Below, piece by piece: positions 53,542 through 61,292 of a stretch of DNA of 64,000 nt. The notes under the pieces are model-generated. The model was not told the DNA's origin and ran no database searches. It saw only the letters and a program-made list of their open reading frames with translations. Positions within the stretch are counted from its first letter, which is position 1. Every line of letters begins with the position of its first letter. This stretch comes from Streptomyces sp. NRRL WC-3605 (lineage in GTDB: Bacteria; Actinomycetota; Actinomycetes; Streptomycetales; Streptomycetaceae), in NCBI RefSeq assembly GCF_001509795.1, contig NZ_LLZN01000058.1, forward strand, positions 24,962 through 88,961, in the 5' to 3' direction. Position numbers and translations under genes: made by a program.

Positions 53542-54708
53542 TCAGCTCGCGCGCCGCTCGGCGCCGGCCCGCAGCTCTTCGCGCAGCGCTTCGGGTGTCC
53601 ACCCCTCGGACAGTGCCCGCCGCACGGCGTCCGCCTGGGAGGGCGGGGCCAGTCCGTCGACCGGCGGGTCGGCGTCCAGGTTCGTGGGGAACGGGTAGCC
53701 CTCGGCGCTCGCGGCGATCACGTTCTGGGCCCAGGCCGCGCCGGCGCCCTCGGCGACCCGCTCCAGCAGTACCGGGTAGACGGCGTTCACCACGGCCTCG
53801 CGGTCGACCGTCTCCATGGCCCGCCCGAACGCGGACGACACCTGCAGGAGATTGGCCGTGCGCCGGATGTCCGCGGAGCGGTTGGTGCCGGCGGCGTGGA
53901 ACAGCGCCGGGTTGAAGAAGACGGCGTCGCCCTTGGCGAGCGGGAGCTGCACGTGGTGCGCCTCGAAGTACTCCTGGAACGCCGGCAGCCGCCAGGCCAG
54001 GTAGCCCGGCGCGTAGCGCTGCGAGTGGGGCAGGTACATCGTCGGCCCGGACTCCACCGGCATGTCGCAGTGCGCGACGGCGCCCTGGAGGGTGAGCGCG
54101 GGGGACAGCGTGTGCACGTGCGCCGGGTAGGCGGCCGCCGCCTCGTTGGAGAGGAAGCCCAGGTGGTAGTCGCGGTGCACGGTCTGCGCGGCGCCGCCCG
54201 GATTGACCACGTTCACCTGCGAGGTGACCTGGTAGCCGGGTCCCAGCCAGGCCGTCGACACCAGGGCGAGCATGTCGTTGCCGTAGTAGTCGGCGAAGGC
54301 GGCCGGGTCGTGCAGGGCGGCCTTCTCCAGGGCGTTCCACACCCGGTCGTTGGCGCCGGGCTTGGCGAAGTGGTCACCGGCGGCGGTGCCCGCGGCGCGC
54401 TGCGCGGCGATCAGCGCGTCGAACACCGCGGTGAGCCGGTCGACGACCGCCGGGTCGGGGAAGGCGCCCTCCAGGACCACGATGCCGGGCCCGTCCGCGA
54501 GGGCGCGCACCAGCTCGGCCCGGACGTCCCGCGGGTCGTCCGCCGCGCGCAGACGGTCGCTGTCGTACAGCAGGACGCCCTGCTCCACGGCACGGGCGTA
54601 CGGGTAGCCGGCGCGGTCCGTGGTCCGTTCGACCAGCTCACGGAAGTCAGCGAGGTCGCAGTCGCGCTCGGACAGCCACACCGGGCGGTGCACGGAAGTG
54701 AGAGACAT
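53542..54708 (-). CDS. phytanoyl-CoA dioxygenase (PhyH) family protein
   Basis: 388 residues; Fe(II)/2-oxoglutarate-dependent oxygenase. The H-x-D iron ligands are in VHRDYHLGFLSNE (about residues 178-180), the distal His in FFNPALFHAAGTNRS, and the following Arg/Ser for 2-oxoglutarate binding. MYLPHSQRYAPGYLAW is also typical. AGAGG lies six bases before the ATG. First gene of the operon PhyH-SDR-iolG-Gfo/Idh; oxidative O-demethylation or hydroxylation of a cyclitol is a possibility, unproven. Confidence 0.87.
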   Translation of the reverse strand: MSLTSVHRPVWLSERDCDLADFRELVERTTDRAGYPYARAVEQGVLLYDSDRLRAADDPRDVRAELVRALADGPGIVVLEGAFPDPAVVDRLTAVFDALIAAQRAAGTAAGDHFAKPGANDRVWNALEKAALHDPAAFADYYGNDMLALVSTAWLGPGYQVTSQVNVVNPGGAAQTVHRDYHLGFLSNEAAAAYPAHVHTLSPALTLQGAVAHCDMPVESGPTMYLPHSQRYAPGYLAWRLPAFQEYFEAHHVQLPLAKGDAVFFNPALFHAAGTNRSADIRRTANLLQVSSAFGRAMETVDREAVVNAVYPVLLERVAEGAGAAWAQNVIAASAEGYPFPTNLDADPPVDGLAPPSQADAVRRALSEGWTPEALREELRAGAERRAS

Positions 54709-54750
54709 CGTCGTCCTCTCGGTGACAGGGGCGGCTCAGTGATGCCATTC

Positions 54751-54762
54751 TTGTCCTGACAA
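54751..54762. promoter_or_regulatory. palindrome between the PhyH operon and its LacI regulator
   Basis: TTGTC-CT-GACAA, a perfect 12-bp palindrome, 42 bp from the PhyH start and 52 bp from the LacI start. Candidate operator for the divergent LacI protein. Confidence 0.5.
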
Positions 54763-54814
54763 TCCCCTCGAACAACCAGCAGGAAGCCATCAAAAACCCC
54801 TCAGGAGCCGACGC

Positions 54815-55843
54815 ATGGGCCACCCCTTCCCGATCCGGGAGATCGCACGTCAGGCGGGTCTGAGCGAGGCCACCGTCGACCGGGTCCTGAACGGCCGCAC
54901 AGGGGTGCGCGAGAGCACCGCGCGCGAGGTCCACCAGGCCATCGCCGACCTGGACCGCCAGCGCACCCAGGTCCGTCTCCAGGGCCGTACCTTCATGGTC
55001 GACATGGTCGTGCAGGCCCCGCAGCGGTTCACCACGGCCGTCCGCGCCGCCCTGGAGGCCGAACTGCCCTCCCTGCACCCGGCCGTGGTGCGCTCCCGCT
55101 TCCACTTCCGCGAGACCGGGCCGGTCGCGGAGCTGACCGGCACGCTCGACCGCATCGCGCGGCGCGGCTCGCAGGGCGTGATCCTCAAGGCCCCGGACGT
55201 CCCCGAGGTCACCGCCGCCGTCGCCCGGCTCGTGGACGCCGGCATCCCGGTCGTCACGCTGGTGACGGACCTGCCCGCCACGGCCCGCCTCGCCTACGTG
55301 GGCATCGACAACCGGGCCGCGGGCGCCACCGCCGCCTATCTGATGGGCCAGTGGCTGGGGGACCGGCCCGGCAATGTGCTGACCAGCCTCAGCAGCGGCT
55401 TCTTCCGCAACGAGGAGGAGCGCGAGATGGGCTTCCGCGGCGCCATGCGGACCCTGCACCCCGAGCGCACCCTCGTGGAGATCGCCGAGGGCCAGGGACT
55501 GGACGCCACCCAGTACGACCTGGTGCGGGCCGCGCTGGAACGCGACCCGGACATCCGCGCCGTCTACTCCATCGGCGGCGGCAACATCGCCACCCTGCGC
55601 GCCTTCGAGGACCTCGGCCGCGCGTGCGCGGTGTTCGTCGCCCACGACCTCGACGGGGACAACACCCGGCTGCTGCGCGAGCACCGGCTGTCCGTCGTGC
55701 TCCACCACGACCTGCGGCACGATCTGCGCGAGGCGTGCCACGTCGTGATGCGGGCGCACGGCGCGCTGCCGCCGTCCGGCCCGACCGTGCCGTCGGCGAT
55801 CCAGGTGGTGACGCCGTACAACATGCCGGCGCCCATCGGGTGA
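54815..55843 (+). CDS. LacI-family transcriptional regulator
   Basis: 342 residues. N-terminal LacI helix-turn-helix and hinge (FPIREIARQAGLSEATVDRVLNGRTGVRESTAREVHQAI, residues about 5-45), then a periplasmic-binding-protein-like sensor domain (VILKAPDVPEVTAAVARLV, VGIDNRAAGATAAYLMGQWLG, VYSIGGGNIATLRAFE). The sensor resembles sugar/cyclitol binders. AGGAG lies seven bases before the ATG. It is divergent from the PhyH operon and presumably controls it through the TTGTC-CT-GACAA palindrome. Confidence 0.92.
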   Translation: MGHPFPIREIARQAGLSEATVDRVLNGRTGVRESTAREVHQAIADLDRQRTQVRLQGRTFMVDMVVQAPQRFTTAVRAALEAELPSLHPAVVRSRFHFRETGPVAELTGTLDRIARRGSQGVILKAPDVPEVTAAVARLVDAGIPVVTLVTDLPATARLAYVGIDNRAAGATAAYLMGQWLGDRPGNVLTSLSSGFFRNEEEREMGFRGAMRTLHPERTLVEIAEGQGLDATQYDLVRAALERDPDIRAVYSIGGGNIATLRAFEDLGRACAVFVAHDLDGDNTRLLREHRLSVVLHHDLRHDLREACHVVMRAHGALPPSGPTVPSAIQVVTPYNMPAPIG

Positions 55844-55896
55844 CGGCCGGACGGGCGGCCCGGGCGTGTACGCCGACCGGGCCGGCCCCGGCTCCC

Positions 55897-55909
55897 TACC
55901 GTCGTGCGC
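55897..55909 (+). promoter_or_regulatory. -10 box of a leaderless TMEM175-like gene
   Basis: TACCGT at 55897-55902, seven bases before ATG 55910, with CCGACC 18 bp upstream as a possible -35. Supports 55910 over the GTG at 55904. Confidence 0.5.
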
Positions 55910-56521
55910 ATGTGGAACTCGATCCCGGACGGCGGGCCGGAGCGGCTGGTGGCGCTCGCCGACGGTGTGTTCGCCATCGCCCTCACCCTGCTCGTCCTGG
56001 ACTTCTCCGTCCCCCGGGACCTGGACTCGCCCGACTACGCCGACGCCCTGCGCGAACTCCTGCCGAACCTCGCGGCGTACGCGCTGAGCGTGCTGGTGCT
56101 CGGCGCGTTCTGGCGGGAGCACCGGCGCATCTTCGGCTACGTCCGGCAGGTCGACGGGCAGCTGATCACGCTGTCCATCCTGGGCCTCGGCGTCGCGGCC
56201 CTGCTGCCCTTCCCCACCAAGCTCCTCTCCGAGTACGGCAGGGAGCCCGAGTCGGTCGCCGCGTACGCGGCGACGGTCGCCGCGCTCGGCGCCGCCGACC
56301 TCGCGGTGGTTCTCCTGCTGGCCCGGCGCCCCTGGCTGCGGGGCCCGGCGGGACCACCGGAGGGCTTCCGGCTCTTCGCCGTCGACCTCGCGGTGACAGT
56401 GGTGGTGTTCGTCGCCAGCGTGCCCCTCGCCCTGGCGTACGGCCAGGGCGCCATGTGGCTCTGGCTGCTCATGGCCCCCGTCAAGGTGGGCATCGGCCGG
56501 CGCGCGCAGCGGGCACGCTGA
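55910..56521 (+). CDS. TMEM175/DUF1211-family membrane protein (putative potassium channel)
   Basis: 203 residues with about six helices. The family signature of the first helix, R-x4-F-S-D-G-V-F-A-I, appears as RLVALADGVFAIALTLLVLDF, so the usual Phe-Ser is replaced by Leu-Ala while the Asp is kept. Bacterial relatives are tetrameric potassium-leak channels. Other segments: LRELLPNLAAYALSVLVLGAFWREHRRIF and FAVDLAVTVVVFVASVPLAL. Unrelated to its sugar-gene neighbours. Confidence 0.82.
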   Translation: MWNSIPDGGPERLVALADGVFAIALTLLVLDFSVPRDLDSPDYADALRELLPNLAAYALSVLVLGAFWREHRRIFGYVRQVDGQLITLSILGLGVAALLPFPTKLLSEYGREPESVAAYAATVAALGAADLAVVLLLARRPWLRGPAGPPEGFRLFAVDLAVTVVVFVASVPLALAYGQGAMWLWLLMAPVKVGIGRRAQRAR

Positions 56522-56530
56522 CACGGGCCC

Positions 56531-57691
56531 TCAGCCCTCCGCCGCCACGTCCACCCAGGTGCCGTCGGCCGCCGAGCGCACCATCGCGTCCAGGACGGCC
56601 GCGCTGCGCACCGCGTCCTCCAGGGTGGCCCCGTAAGCGGTGCCCTCGGCGATCGAGCGCAGGAACCGGTACGCCTCGACGACCTTCAGGTCGTCGTAGC
56701 CCATCGCGTTCGCCGCGCCCGGCTGGAACGCGCCGAACTCGCCGTCGCCGGGGCCCACGTGGACCGTGGCGACCGGCTGGTCCTGGTAGGTGGTGCCGCG
56801 GCTGACCCTCAGCTCGCCCATCCGGCGGAAGTCCCAGGACACCGCGCCCCGGGTGCCGTGCACCTCGAAGCCGTAGTTGTTCTGCTCGCCCACCGAGACC
56901 CGGCACGCCTCCAGCACCCCGCGCGCCCCGGACGCGAACCGCAGCAGGCAGGAGACGTAGTCCTCGTTCTCCACCGGGCCGAGCTCGCCGGTCGCGAGGG
57001 TGTGCCCGGCGGTGGCGCCGGTCGGCCGGGCCCGCTCGGGGACGAAGATCGCGGTGTCGGCGGTCAGCGAGGCGATGTCGCCGAGCAGGCGGCGGGCGAG
57101 GTCCACACCGTGCGAGGCGAGGTCGCCCAGCACCCCGCTGCCGCCGCGCTCACGCTCGTAACGCCACGTCAGCGCCCCCTGTGGATGGGCGGCGTAGTCG
57201 CTGAACAGGCGGATGCGCACATGGGTCACGGTGCCGATGTCACCGGACGCGACGAGGTCGCGGGCGGTCTCGACGGCGGGCGCGTTGCGGTAGTTGAAGC
57301 CGACGGCGGAGCGCACACCGGCCCGGGAGGCAGCGTCGGCCACGGCCCGGGCGTCGTCCGCGGTCAGCCCGACCGGCTTCTCGATCCACAGGTGCTTGCC
57401 GGCCTCGGCCATCGCCACGCCGATCTCCCGGTGCAGGAAGTTCGGCGCGGTGACGCTGACCGCCCGCACGCGCGGGTCGGCGGCCACCTCGCGCCAGTCC
57501 CGGGTCGCCGAGGCGAAGCCGAAGCGCGCGGCGGCCTCCTCGGCCCGGCCGGGCACCTCTTCGGCGACCGTCACCAGCTCCGGGCGCAGGGGCAGGTCCG
57601 GGTAGTGGTGCGCGAGGCGGGCGTACGCCTGCGTGTGCACGCGCCCCATCCAGCCGAATCCGACGACGGCGACGCCGAGCGTGTCCACCAT
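56531..57691 (-). CDS. Gfo/Idh/MocA-family oxidoreductase
   Basis: 386 residues. LGVAVVGFGWMGRVHTQAYARL (Rossmann), VTAPNFLHREIGVAMAEAGKHLWIEKPVGL with the catalytic EKP lysine, VGFNYRNAPAVETA and GDLASHGVDLARRLLG (active-site His). The longer C-terminal domain is typical of sugar-specific members that act on levoglucosan, glucosides or inositols. It is divergent from a LacI gene with two near-identical palindromes between them, so it is probably an induced sugar dehydrogenase acting without local transport genes. Confidence 0.9.
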   Translation of the reverse strand: MVDTLGVAVVGFGWMGRVHTQAYARLAHHYPDLPLRPELVTVAEEVPGRAEEAAARFGFASATRDWREVAADPRVRAVSVTAPNFLHREIGVAMAEAGKHLWIEKPVGLTADDARAVADAASRAGVRSAVGFNYRNAPAVETARDLVASGDIGTVTHVRIRLFSDYAAHPQGALTWRYERERGGSGVLGDLASHGVDLARRLLGDIASLTADTAIFVPERARPTGATAGHTLATGELGPVENEDYVSCLLRFASGARGVLEACRVSVGEQNNYGFEVHGTRGAVSWDFRRMGELRVSRGTTYQDQPVATVHVGPGDGEFGAFQPGAANAMGYDDLKVVEAYRFLRSIAEGTAYGATLEDAVRSAAVLDAMVRSAADGTWVDVAAEG

Positions 57692-57704
57692 TGCAGCCCC
57701 TCAT

Positions 57705-57716
57705 TGGACCGGTCCA
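57705..57716. promoter_or_regulatory. LacI operator candidate 1
   Basis: Perfect palindrome TGGACCGGTCCA, 13 bp upstream of the Gfo/Idh start. Central CG dyad as in most LacI-family operators. Confidence 0.65.
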
Positions 57717-57806
57717 TCTCTTGTCCGGGCCACCTTGGGTCGCCGCCGCGACCGGTGTCAACCCCCGTCCCGCGTGCCGCCCTCCTTTGACAAGCGCCCA
57801 AGGCGC

Positions 57807-57820
57807 ATGGAACGGTCCAT
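57807..57820. promoter_or_regulatory. LacI operator candidate 2
   Basis: ATGGAACGGTCCAT, one mismatch from a perfect palindrome and 11 of 12 core bases shared with candidate 1. It lies four bases before the LacI ATG, about 103 bp from candidate 1, fitting autoregulation or looping. TTGACA at 57787-57792 just upstream may be the -35. Confidence 0.65.
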
Positions 57821-57824
57821 CCCC

Positions 57825-58829
57825 ATGAGGCAGCCGACCATCCGTGACGTGGCCGACCACGCCGGCGTCTCGAAGTCGCTGGTCTCGCTGGTGCTGCGGG
57901 GCTCCGAGCAGGTGCGCCCCGAGAAGCGCGAGGCCGTCCTGCGAGCCGTGCGCGAGCTGGGCTACCGGCCCAACGCCGCCGCGCGCAGCCTCAGCGAACA
58001 GCGCACCCGCACGGTCGGCGTCCTGCTGAACGACCTGCGCAACCCCTGGTTCGTCGACCTCCTCGACGGCCTGAACTCCCTGCTGCACGACAACGGCCTG
58101 CACATGCTGCTGGCCGACGCCCGCCTCAACCGCCGCACCGGCCAGGACCCCGCGGGCCCGTTGCTGGACCTGCGCGTGGACGGGCTGGTCGTGGTCGGCA
58201 CCCTGCCCGACCCGGCGGCGCTCGCCGAGGCGGCCGAGCGGCTGCCGGTGGTGGTGGCCGGGGCGCGCGAACCCGCGCCCGCGGGCGTCGACGTGGTCGC
58301 CAACGACGACGAGCGCGGCGCCCGTCTGGTCACCGAGCACCTCATCGGCCTCGGGCACCGGCGCGTCGCGCACATCGCGGGCTACGGGGCGGTCGGCGAG
58401 CTGCGCCGGCGCAGCTTCGAGGCGGTGATGCGCGAACACGGCCTGGCGGACGAGGCGGTCGTGGAGAGCGGCGACATGACCGAGGAGGGCGGCTACCGGG
58501 CGACGGTCCGGCTGCTGACCGGCGCGCGGCGGCCGACGGCCGTCTTCGCGGTCAACGACATCTGCGCCATCGGCGCCCTGTCGGCGGCCGAGGAGTCGGG
58601 GCTGCGGGTGCCGCGCGACCTGTCGGTCGTCGGCTACGACAACACCAGCATCGCCCGGCTGCGCCACGTCTGGCTGACCACCGTCGACAACGCCGGCTAC
58701 GAGGTCGGGCGGCGCGCCGCCCGGTGCCTGCTGGACCGGTTCGCCGGCACCGGGGGAGCGGGCGGGGTCCAGCTCGCCGGGCCCGCGCTGGAGATCCGGG
58801 GGACGACGGGCCGCCCGCTCACAGATTGA
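57825..58829 (+). CDS. LacI-family transcriptional regulator
   Basis: 334 residues. HTH and hinge PTIRDVADHAGVSKSLVSLVLRGSEQVRPEKREAVLRAVRELGYRPNAAARSL, then a ligand domain with VGVLLNDLRNPWFVDLLDGL, LVTEHLIGLGHRRVAHIAG, TAVFAVNDICAIGALSAAEESG and VVGYDNTSIARL. The ATG at 57825 is taken; an in-frame ATG at 57807 lies inside the operator. Divergent from the Gfo/Idh gene. The last 11 bp overlap the convergent cupin gene. Confidence 0.93.
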   Translation: MRQPTIRDVADHAGVSKSLVSLVLRGSEQVRPEKREAVLRAVRELGYRPNAAARSLSEQRTRTVGVLLNDLRNPWFVDLLDGLNSLLHDNGLHMLLADARLNRRTGQDPAGPLLDLRVDGLVVVGTLPDPAALAEAAERLPVVVAGAREPAPAGVDVVANDDERGARLVTEHLIGLGHRRVAHIAGYGAVGELRRRSFEAVMREHGLADEAVVESGDMTEEGGYRATVRLLTGARRPTAVFAVNDICAIGALSAAEESGLRVPRDLSVVGYDNTSIARLRHVWLTTVDNAGYEVGRRAARCLLDRFAGTGGAGGVQLAGPALEIRGTTGRPLTD

Positions 58830-59163
58830 TCGCGTACGCCTTGCGCAGCGTCTCGTGCACGGTCCACGTAGTACGGTCGCCCTCGCGCAGCACGGCCATG
58901 TCGCCGGGCCCGACCCGCAGCGTCGGTCCGCCCTCGACCTCGATGGTGGCCGACCCGCTGATCACCACGAAGAGTTCGTCGGCCTCGGTGTCGGTGACCA
59001 CGCCCGGCGTGATCTGCCAGACGCCCCGCACCTGACGGCCGTCGGCGGACTCCCACACCACCTTCCCGGTCACCTCGGGCGTCCCGGAGACGATCTGCTC
59101 CGGGGCCAGGGGCTCGGGTTCGAGCTCGGCGTCGGGGATGTGGAGAGCGAAGCTGTGCGTCAT
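58819..59163 (-). CDS. small cupin protein (DUF861 type)
   Basis: 114 residues, one cupin barrel. EVTGKVVWESADGRQVRGVWQITPG, DELFVVISGSATIEVEGG and LRVGPGDMAVLREGDRTTWTV match the ethanolamine-utilisation-type cupins; the metal ligands are only partly conserved. The ATG at 59163 is seven bases after TAGGGT (minus strand 59176-59171), suggesting a leaderless transcript. Function unknown. Confidence 0.83.
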   Translation of the reverse strand: MTHSFALHIPDAELEPEPLAPEQIVSGTPEVTGKVVWESADGRQVRGVWQITPGVVTDTEADELFVVISGSATIEVEGGPTLRVGPGDMAVLREGDRTTWTVHETLRKAYAINL

Positions 59164-59170
59164 GCGGCCG

Positions 59171-59176
59171 ACCCTA
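59171..59176 (-). promoter_or_regulatory. -10 box of the leaderless cupin gene
   Basis: TAGGGT on the minus strand, seven bases before the ATG at 59163. Confidence 0.5.
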
Positions 59177-59254
59177 GCCGGGGACCGCGGCCGTCCGGCC
59201 TGGACACAGTGTGGGGTGGCGAAGGGGGCGGACGGACACTCCGTCGAGCAGCCC

Positions 59255-59334
59255 GTCATATGAACCGTCCTGTCATATGTACGGATGGTCCGAAGTGGGT
59301 TGTACGACGGTCTCGCGTATTGTTGCGTCATATG
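59255..59334. repeat. three GTCATATG repeats in the gap 59177-59405
   Basis: GTCATATG at 59255-59262, 59272-59279 and 59327-59334, all in the same orientation and each with the palindrome CATATG. This A/T-rich octamer is rare in such DNA. The sites lie between the divergent cupin and small membrane protein genes and may bind a regulator. Confidence 0.6.
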
Positions 59335-59405
59335 CCCGCTGTGACGCGTGGCTGCTCCCGGGGCGCCGGGGGCTGGTGAGGTACGGGTGAAGGGGGGAGC
59401 GGGAC

Positions 59406-59657
59406 GTGGTGGCACTTCTCGCGCTGGTGGCGGTCGTCGCCTTCATGGCGACGGCGGGCCTGCCGTGGTGGGTGGTCGCGCTGGTGACCGTGTTGATGGC
59501 GGGGTTCGTCGGGGGCATGTCCTGGAGTCCCGGACGAGGGCAGTACGGCAGGGTTCACCGGGGTGCGGCGGGCCGACCCGCGCACCCCATGGCCGACCGG
59601 GATGCGGCCGTGCCGTCGGACGAGACGCCCGTCGGCGCCGCCCCGCCCATGAGGTAG
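59406..59657 (+). CDS. small membrane protein of unknown function
   Basis: 83 residues, GTG start with GGGGAG about six bases upstream. Two hydrophobic stretches at the N-terminus (LLALVAVVAFMATAGLPWWVVALVTVLMAGFVGGM) are followed by a hydrophilic tail rich in Arg, Pro and Gly. No family recognised. It ends just before the promoter of the third tRNA-Pro gene; TAGGGT at its stop codon serves as that promoter's -10. Confidence 0.6.
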   Translation: MVALLALVAVVAFMATAGLPWWVVALVTVLMAGFVGGMSWSPGRGQYGRVHRGAAGRPAHPMADRDAAVPSDETPVGAAPPMR

Positions 59658-59699
59658 GGTTGACCTGCGTGATCACACGGTTCGCCGTGTGATGGGCAC
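59655..59699 (+). promoter_or_regulatory. promoter and leader of tRNA-Pro copy 3
   Basis: -10 box TAGGGT at 59655-59660, 39 bases before the mature 5' end. The leader has a perfect nine-base stem ATCACACGG (59672-59680) and CCGTGTGAT (59685-59693) capped by TTCG, then the shared GGCACC flank. Confidence 0.55.
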
Positions 59700-59773
<74 letters not shown>

Positions 59774-59781
59774 CGGTGTGC

Positions 59782-59816
59782 AGGGCCTTCGCGGGCGACG
59801 TCCGCGGGGGCCCTTT
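59782..59816 (+). terminator. terminator of tRNA-Pro copy 3
   Basis: AGGGCC (59782-59787) and CGCGG pair with CCGCG and GGGCCCT (59808-59814), followed by TT. Confidence 0.8.
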
Positions 59817-59917
59817 CGCATGCCGGGCCCGCGTGGCGTCTGCCGGTCCGCGTGGAAGCCCAGGTCGTGGTGCCGGACGGTTCTGCTGTGAGCCCAGGTC
59901 GTGGTGTCAGCCCTCGC

Positions 59918-60340
59918 TCAGCCCTCGTCCACCCGCAACTCCGCCCACCGGCACGTCCCGCCGGACTGCACCCGCACCCCGCAACGCTCGGACAGGGTGC
60001 TGACGATGTCCAGGCCCCGGCCGTGCTCGTCCGGGTCGACGGCGGACGGCTGGGCGGCGGGGCCGGTGTCGGTCACCTCGACGCGGACCGCCGCGCAGGT
60101 CTCGCCCCGGTCGCGGGAGACCCGCAGGGTCGCGGGCGGCAGGGCGTGCACGATCGCGTTCGTCACCAGCTCGGACACCACCAGCAGGACGTCCGCGGCG
60201 GCCTCCGCCGTCAGGTTCCAGTCCGTCAGCACACCGCGCACCCGGCGGCGTATGCCACTCGCGGCCTCCGGCGCGTGCGGCAGGCTGAACAGGTGCTCGA
60301 CTTCCCCCTGAGGCGCGGCCCACGGCTGCGCAGTGATCAT
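59918..60340 (-). CDS. HATPase_c-type ATP-binding protein (anti-sigma factor/RsbW-like)
   Basis: 140 residues. Bergerat fold: N box VVSELVTNAIVHA, G1 box VEVTDTGPAA and G2 box HGRGLDIVSTL. Such small Streptomyces proteins are RsbW/SpoIIAB-like kinases that bind sigma factors or phosphorylate STAS antagonists; no partner gene is adjacent here. Several AGGAGG-like bases stand four to five bases before the ATG. Monocistronic by context. Confidence 0.9.
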   Translation of the reverse strand: MITAQPWAAPQGEVEHLFSLPHAPEAASGIRRRVRGVLTDWNLTAEAAADVLLVVSELVTNAIVHALPPATLRVSRDRGETCAAVRVEVTDTGPAAQPSAVDPDEHGRGLDIVSTLSERCGVRVQSGGTCRWAELRVDEG

Positions 60341-60474
60341 CGGTCCTCCTCCTAGGGGGAGCCCTGCCGGCGGAAGGCCGGGCCGGATGAGAAACGGTAG
60401 AAAGGCAAACCGACCAGGTCAACGAACGCAGGTCGGCATTACCGAACGATAGTCCCCAAAGGGGTGAATCGGAC

Positions 60475-60486
60475 TAGGCTCGTGTC
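60475..60486 (+). promoter_or_regulatory. -10 box of a leaderless IclR gene
   Basis: TAGGCT at 60475-60480, six bases before ATG 60487. A CCCC-AAA-GGGG palindrome at 60454-60464 lies just upstream and could be an operator. Confidence 0.5.
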
Positions 60487-61254
60487 ATGGCCGGCCCCGT
60501 CCAGTCCATCGAGCGGGCCGCGGCGATCCTCCGACTGCTCGCCGGCGGCTCCCGGCGGCTCGGCCTCGGCGAGGTCGCCTCCTCCCTGGGCCTCGCCAAG
60601 GGCACCGCCCACGGCATCCTGCGCACCCTGCAGCACGTCGACTTCGTCGAACAGGACCCCGCGACCGGCAAGTACCAGCTCGGGGCGGCCCTGCTGCACC
60701 TCGGCACCAGCTACCTCGACGTCAACGAACTGCGGTCCCGTTCGATCAACTGGGCCGACGCCCTCGCCGCCCGCAGCGGGGAGGCCGTCCGGCTCGGCAC
60801 CCCGCTGGAGGGCAGGGTGCTCGTCATCCACCATGTCTTCCGGCCCGACGACACCCTCCAGACCCTGGACGTCGGCGCGCTGCTCCCGCTGCACGCCTCC
60901 TCGCTCGGCAAGGTCCTGCTGGCCTTCGGCGCGGCACCCGTCGAGCCGCTCCTCGAGGACATCCCGGAGGCGTACACCCGGCACACCCTGATCCACTTCG
61001 CCGACCTGCACCGCGCGCTCGCCGAGATCCGGGACCTGGGATGGGGCTCCGAGGTGCAGGAGATGAGCATGGGCGAGGCCGGGGTCGCCGCCCCCATCCG
61101 CGGACAGGGGGGACTCGTCGTGGGAGCGATCGGCGTGTCCGGCGCCGTCGAGCGGATCTGCGACACCAGAGGCCGGCCCCAGCCGGCCCTGATCACCGTG
61201 CTGCGGGAGGCGGCACGCGCGATCTCCAGGGACCTCGGCGCGGCCCGCTGGTAG
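60487..61254 (+). CDS. IclR-family regulator (GylR-like)
   Basis: 255 residues. N-terminal winged HTH ([43 protein letters not shown]), C-terminal GAF-like effector domain ([48 protein letters not shown]). Placed 38 bp before glpK, it resembles GylR, which represses the Streptomyces glycerol operon in response to glycerol 3-phosphate. Glycerol facilitator and glycerol 3-phosphate dehydrogenase genes are absent here. Confidence 0.9.
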   Translation: MAGPVQSIERAAAILRLLAGGSRRLGLGEVASSLGLAKGTAHGILRTLQHVDFVEQDPATGKYQLGAALLHLGTSYLDVNELRSRSINWADALAARSGEAVRLGTPLEGRVLVIHHVFRPDDTLQTLDVGALLPLHASSLGKVLLAFGAAPVEPLLEDIPEAYTRHTLIHFADLHRALAEIRDLGWGSEVQEMSMGEAGVAAPIRGQGGLVVGAIGVSGAVERICDTRGRPQPALITVLREAARAISRDLGAARW

Positions 61255-61292
61255 GCCGGGCACCCCACGACACACCGGAAGGAGGGCCGATC

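Noticed and set aside
52738..54759. 673-codon plus-strand open frame opposite the SDR and PhyH genes
   Set aside because: Antisense of two genes with intact catalytic motifs; composition is typical of shadow frames.
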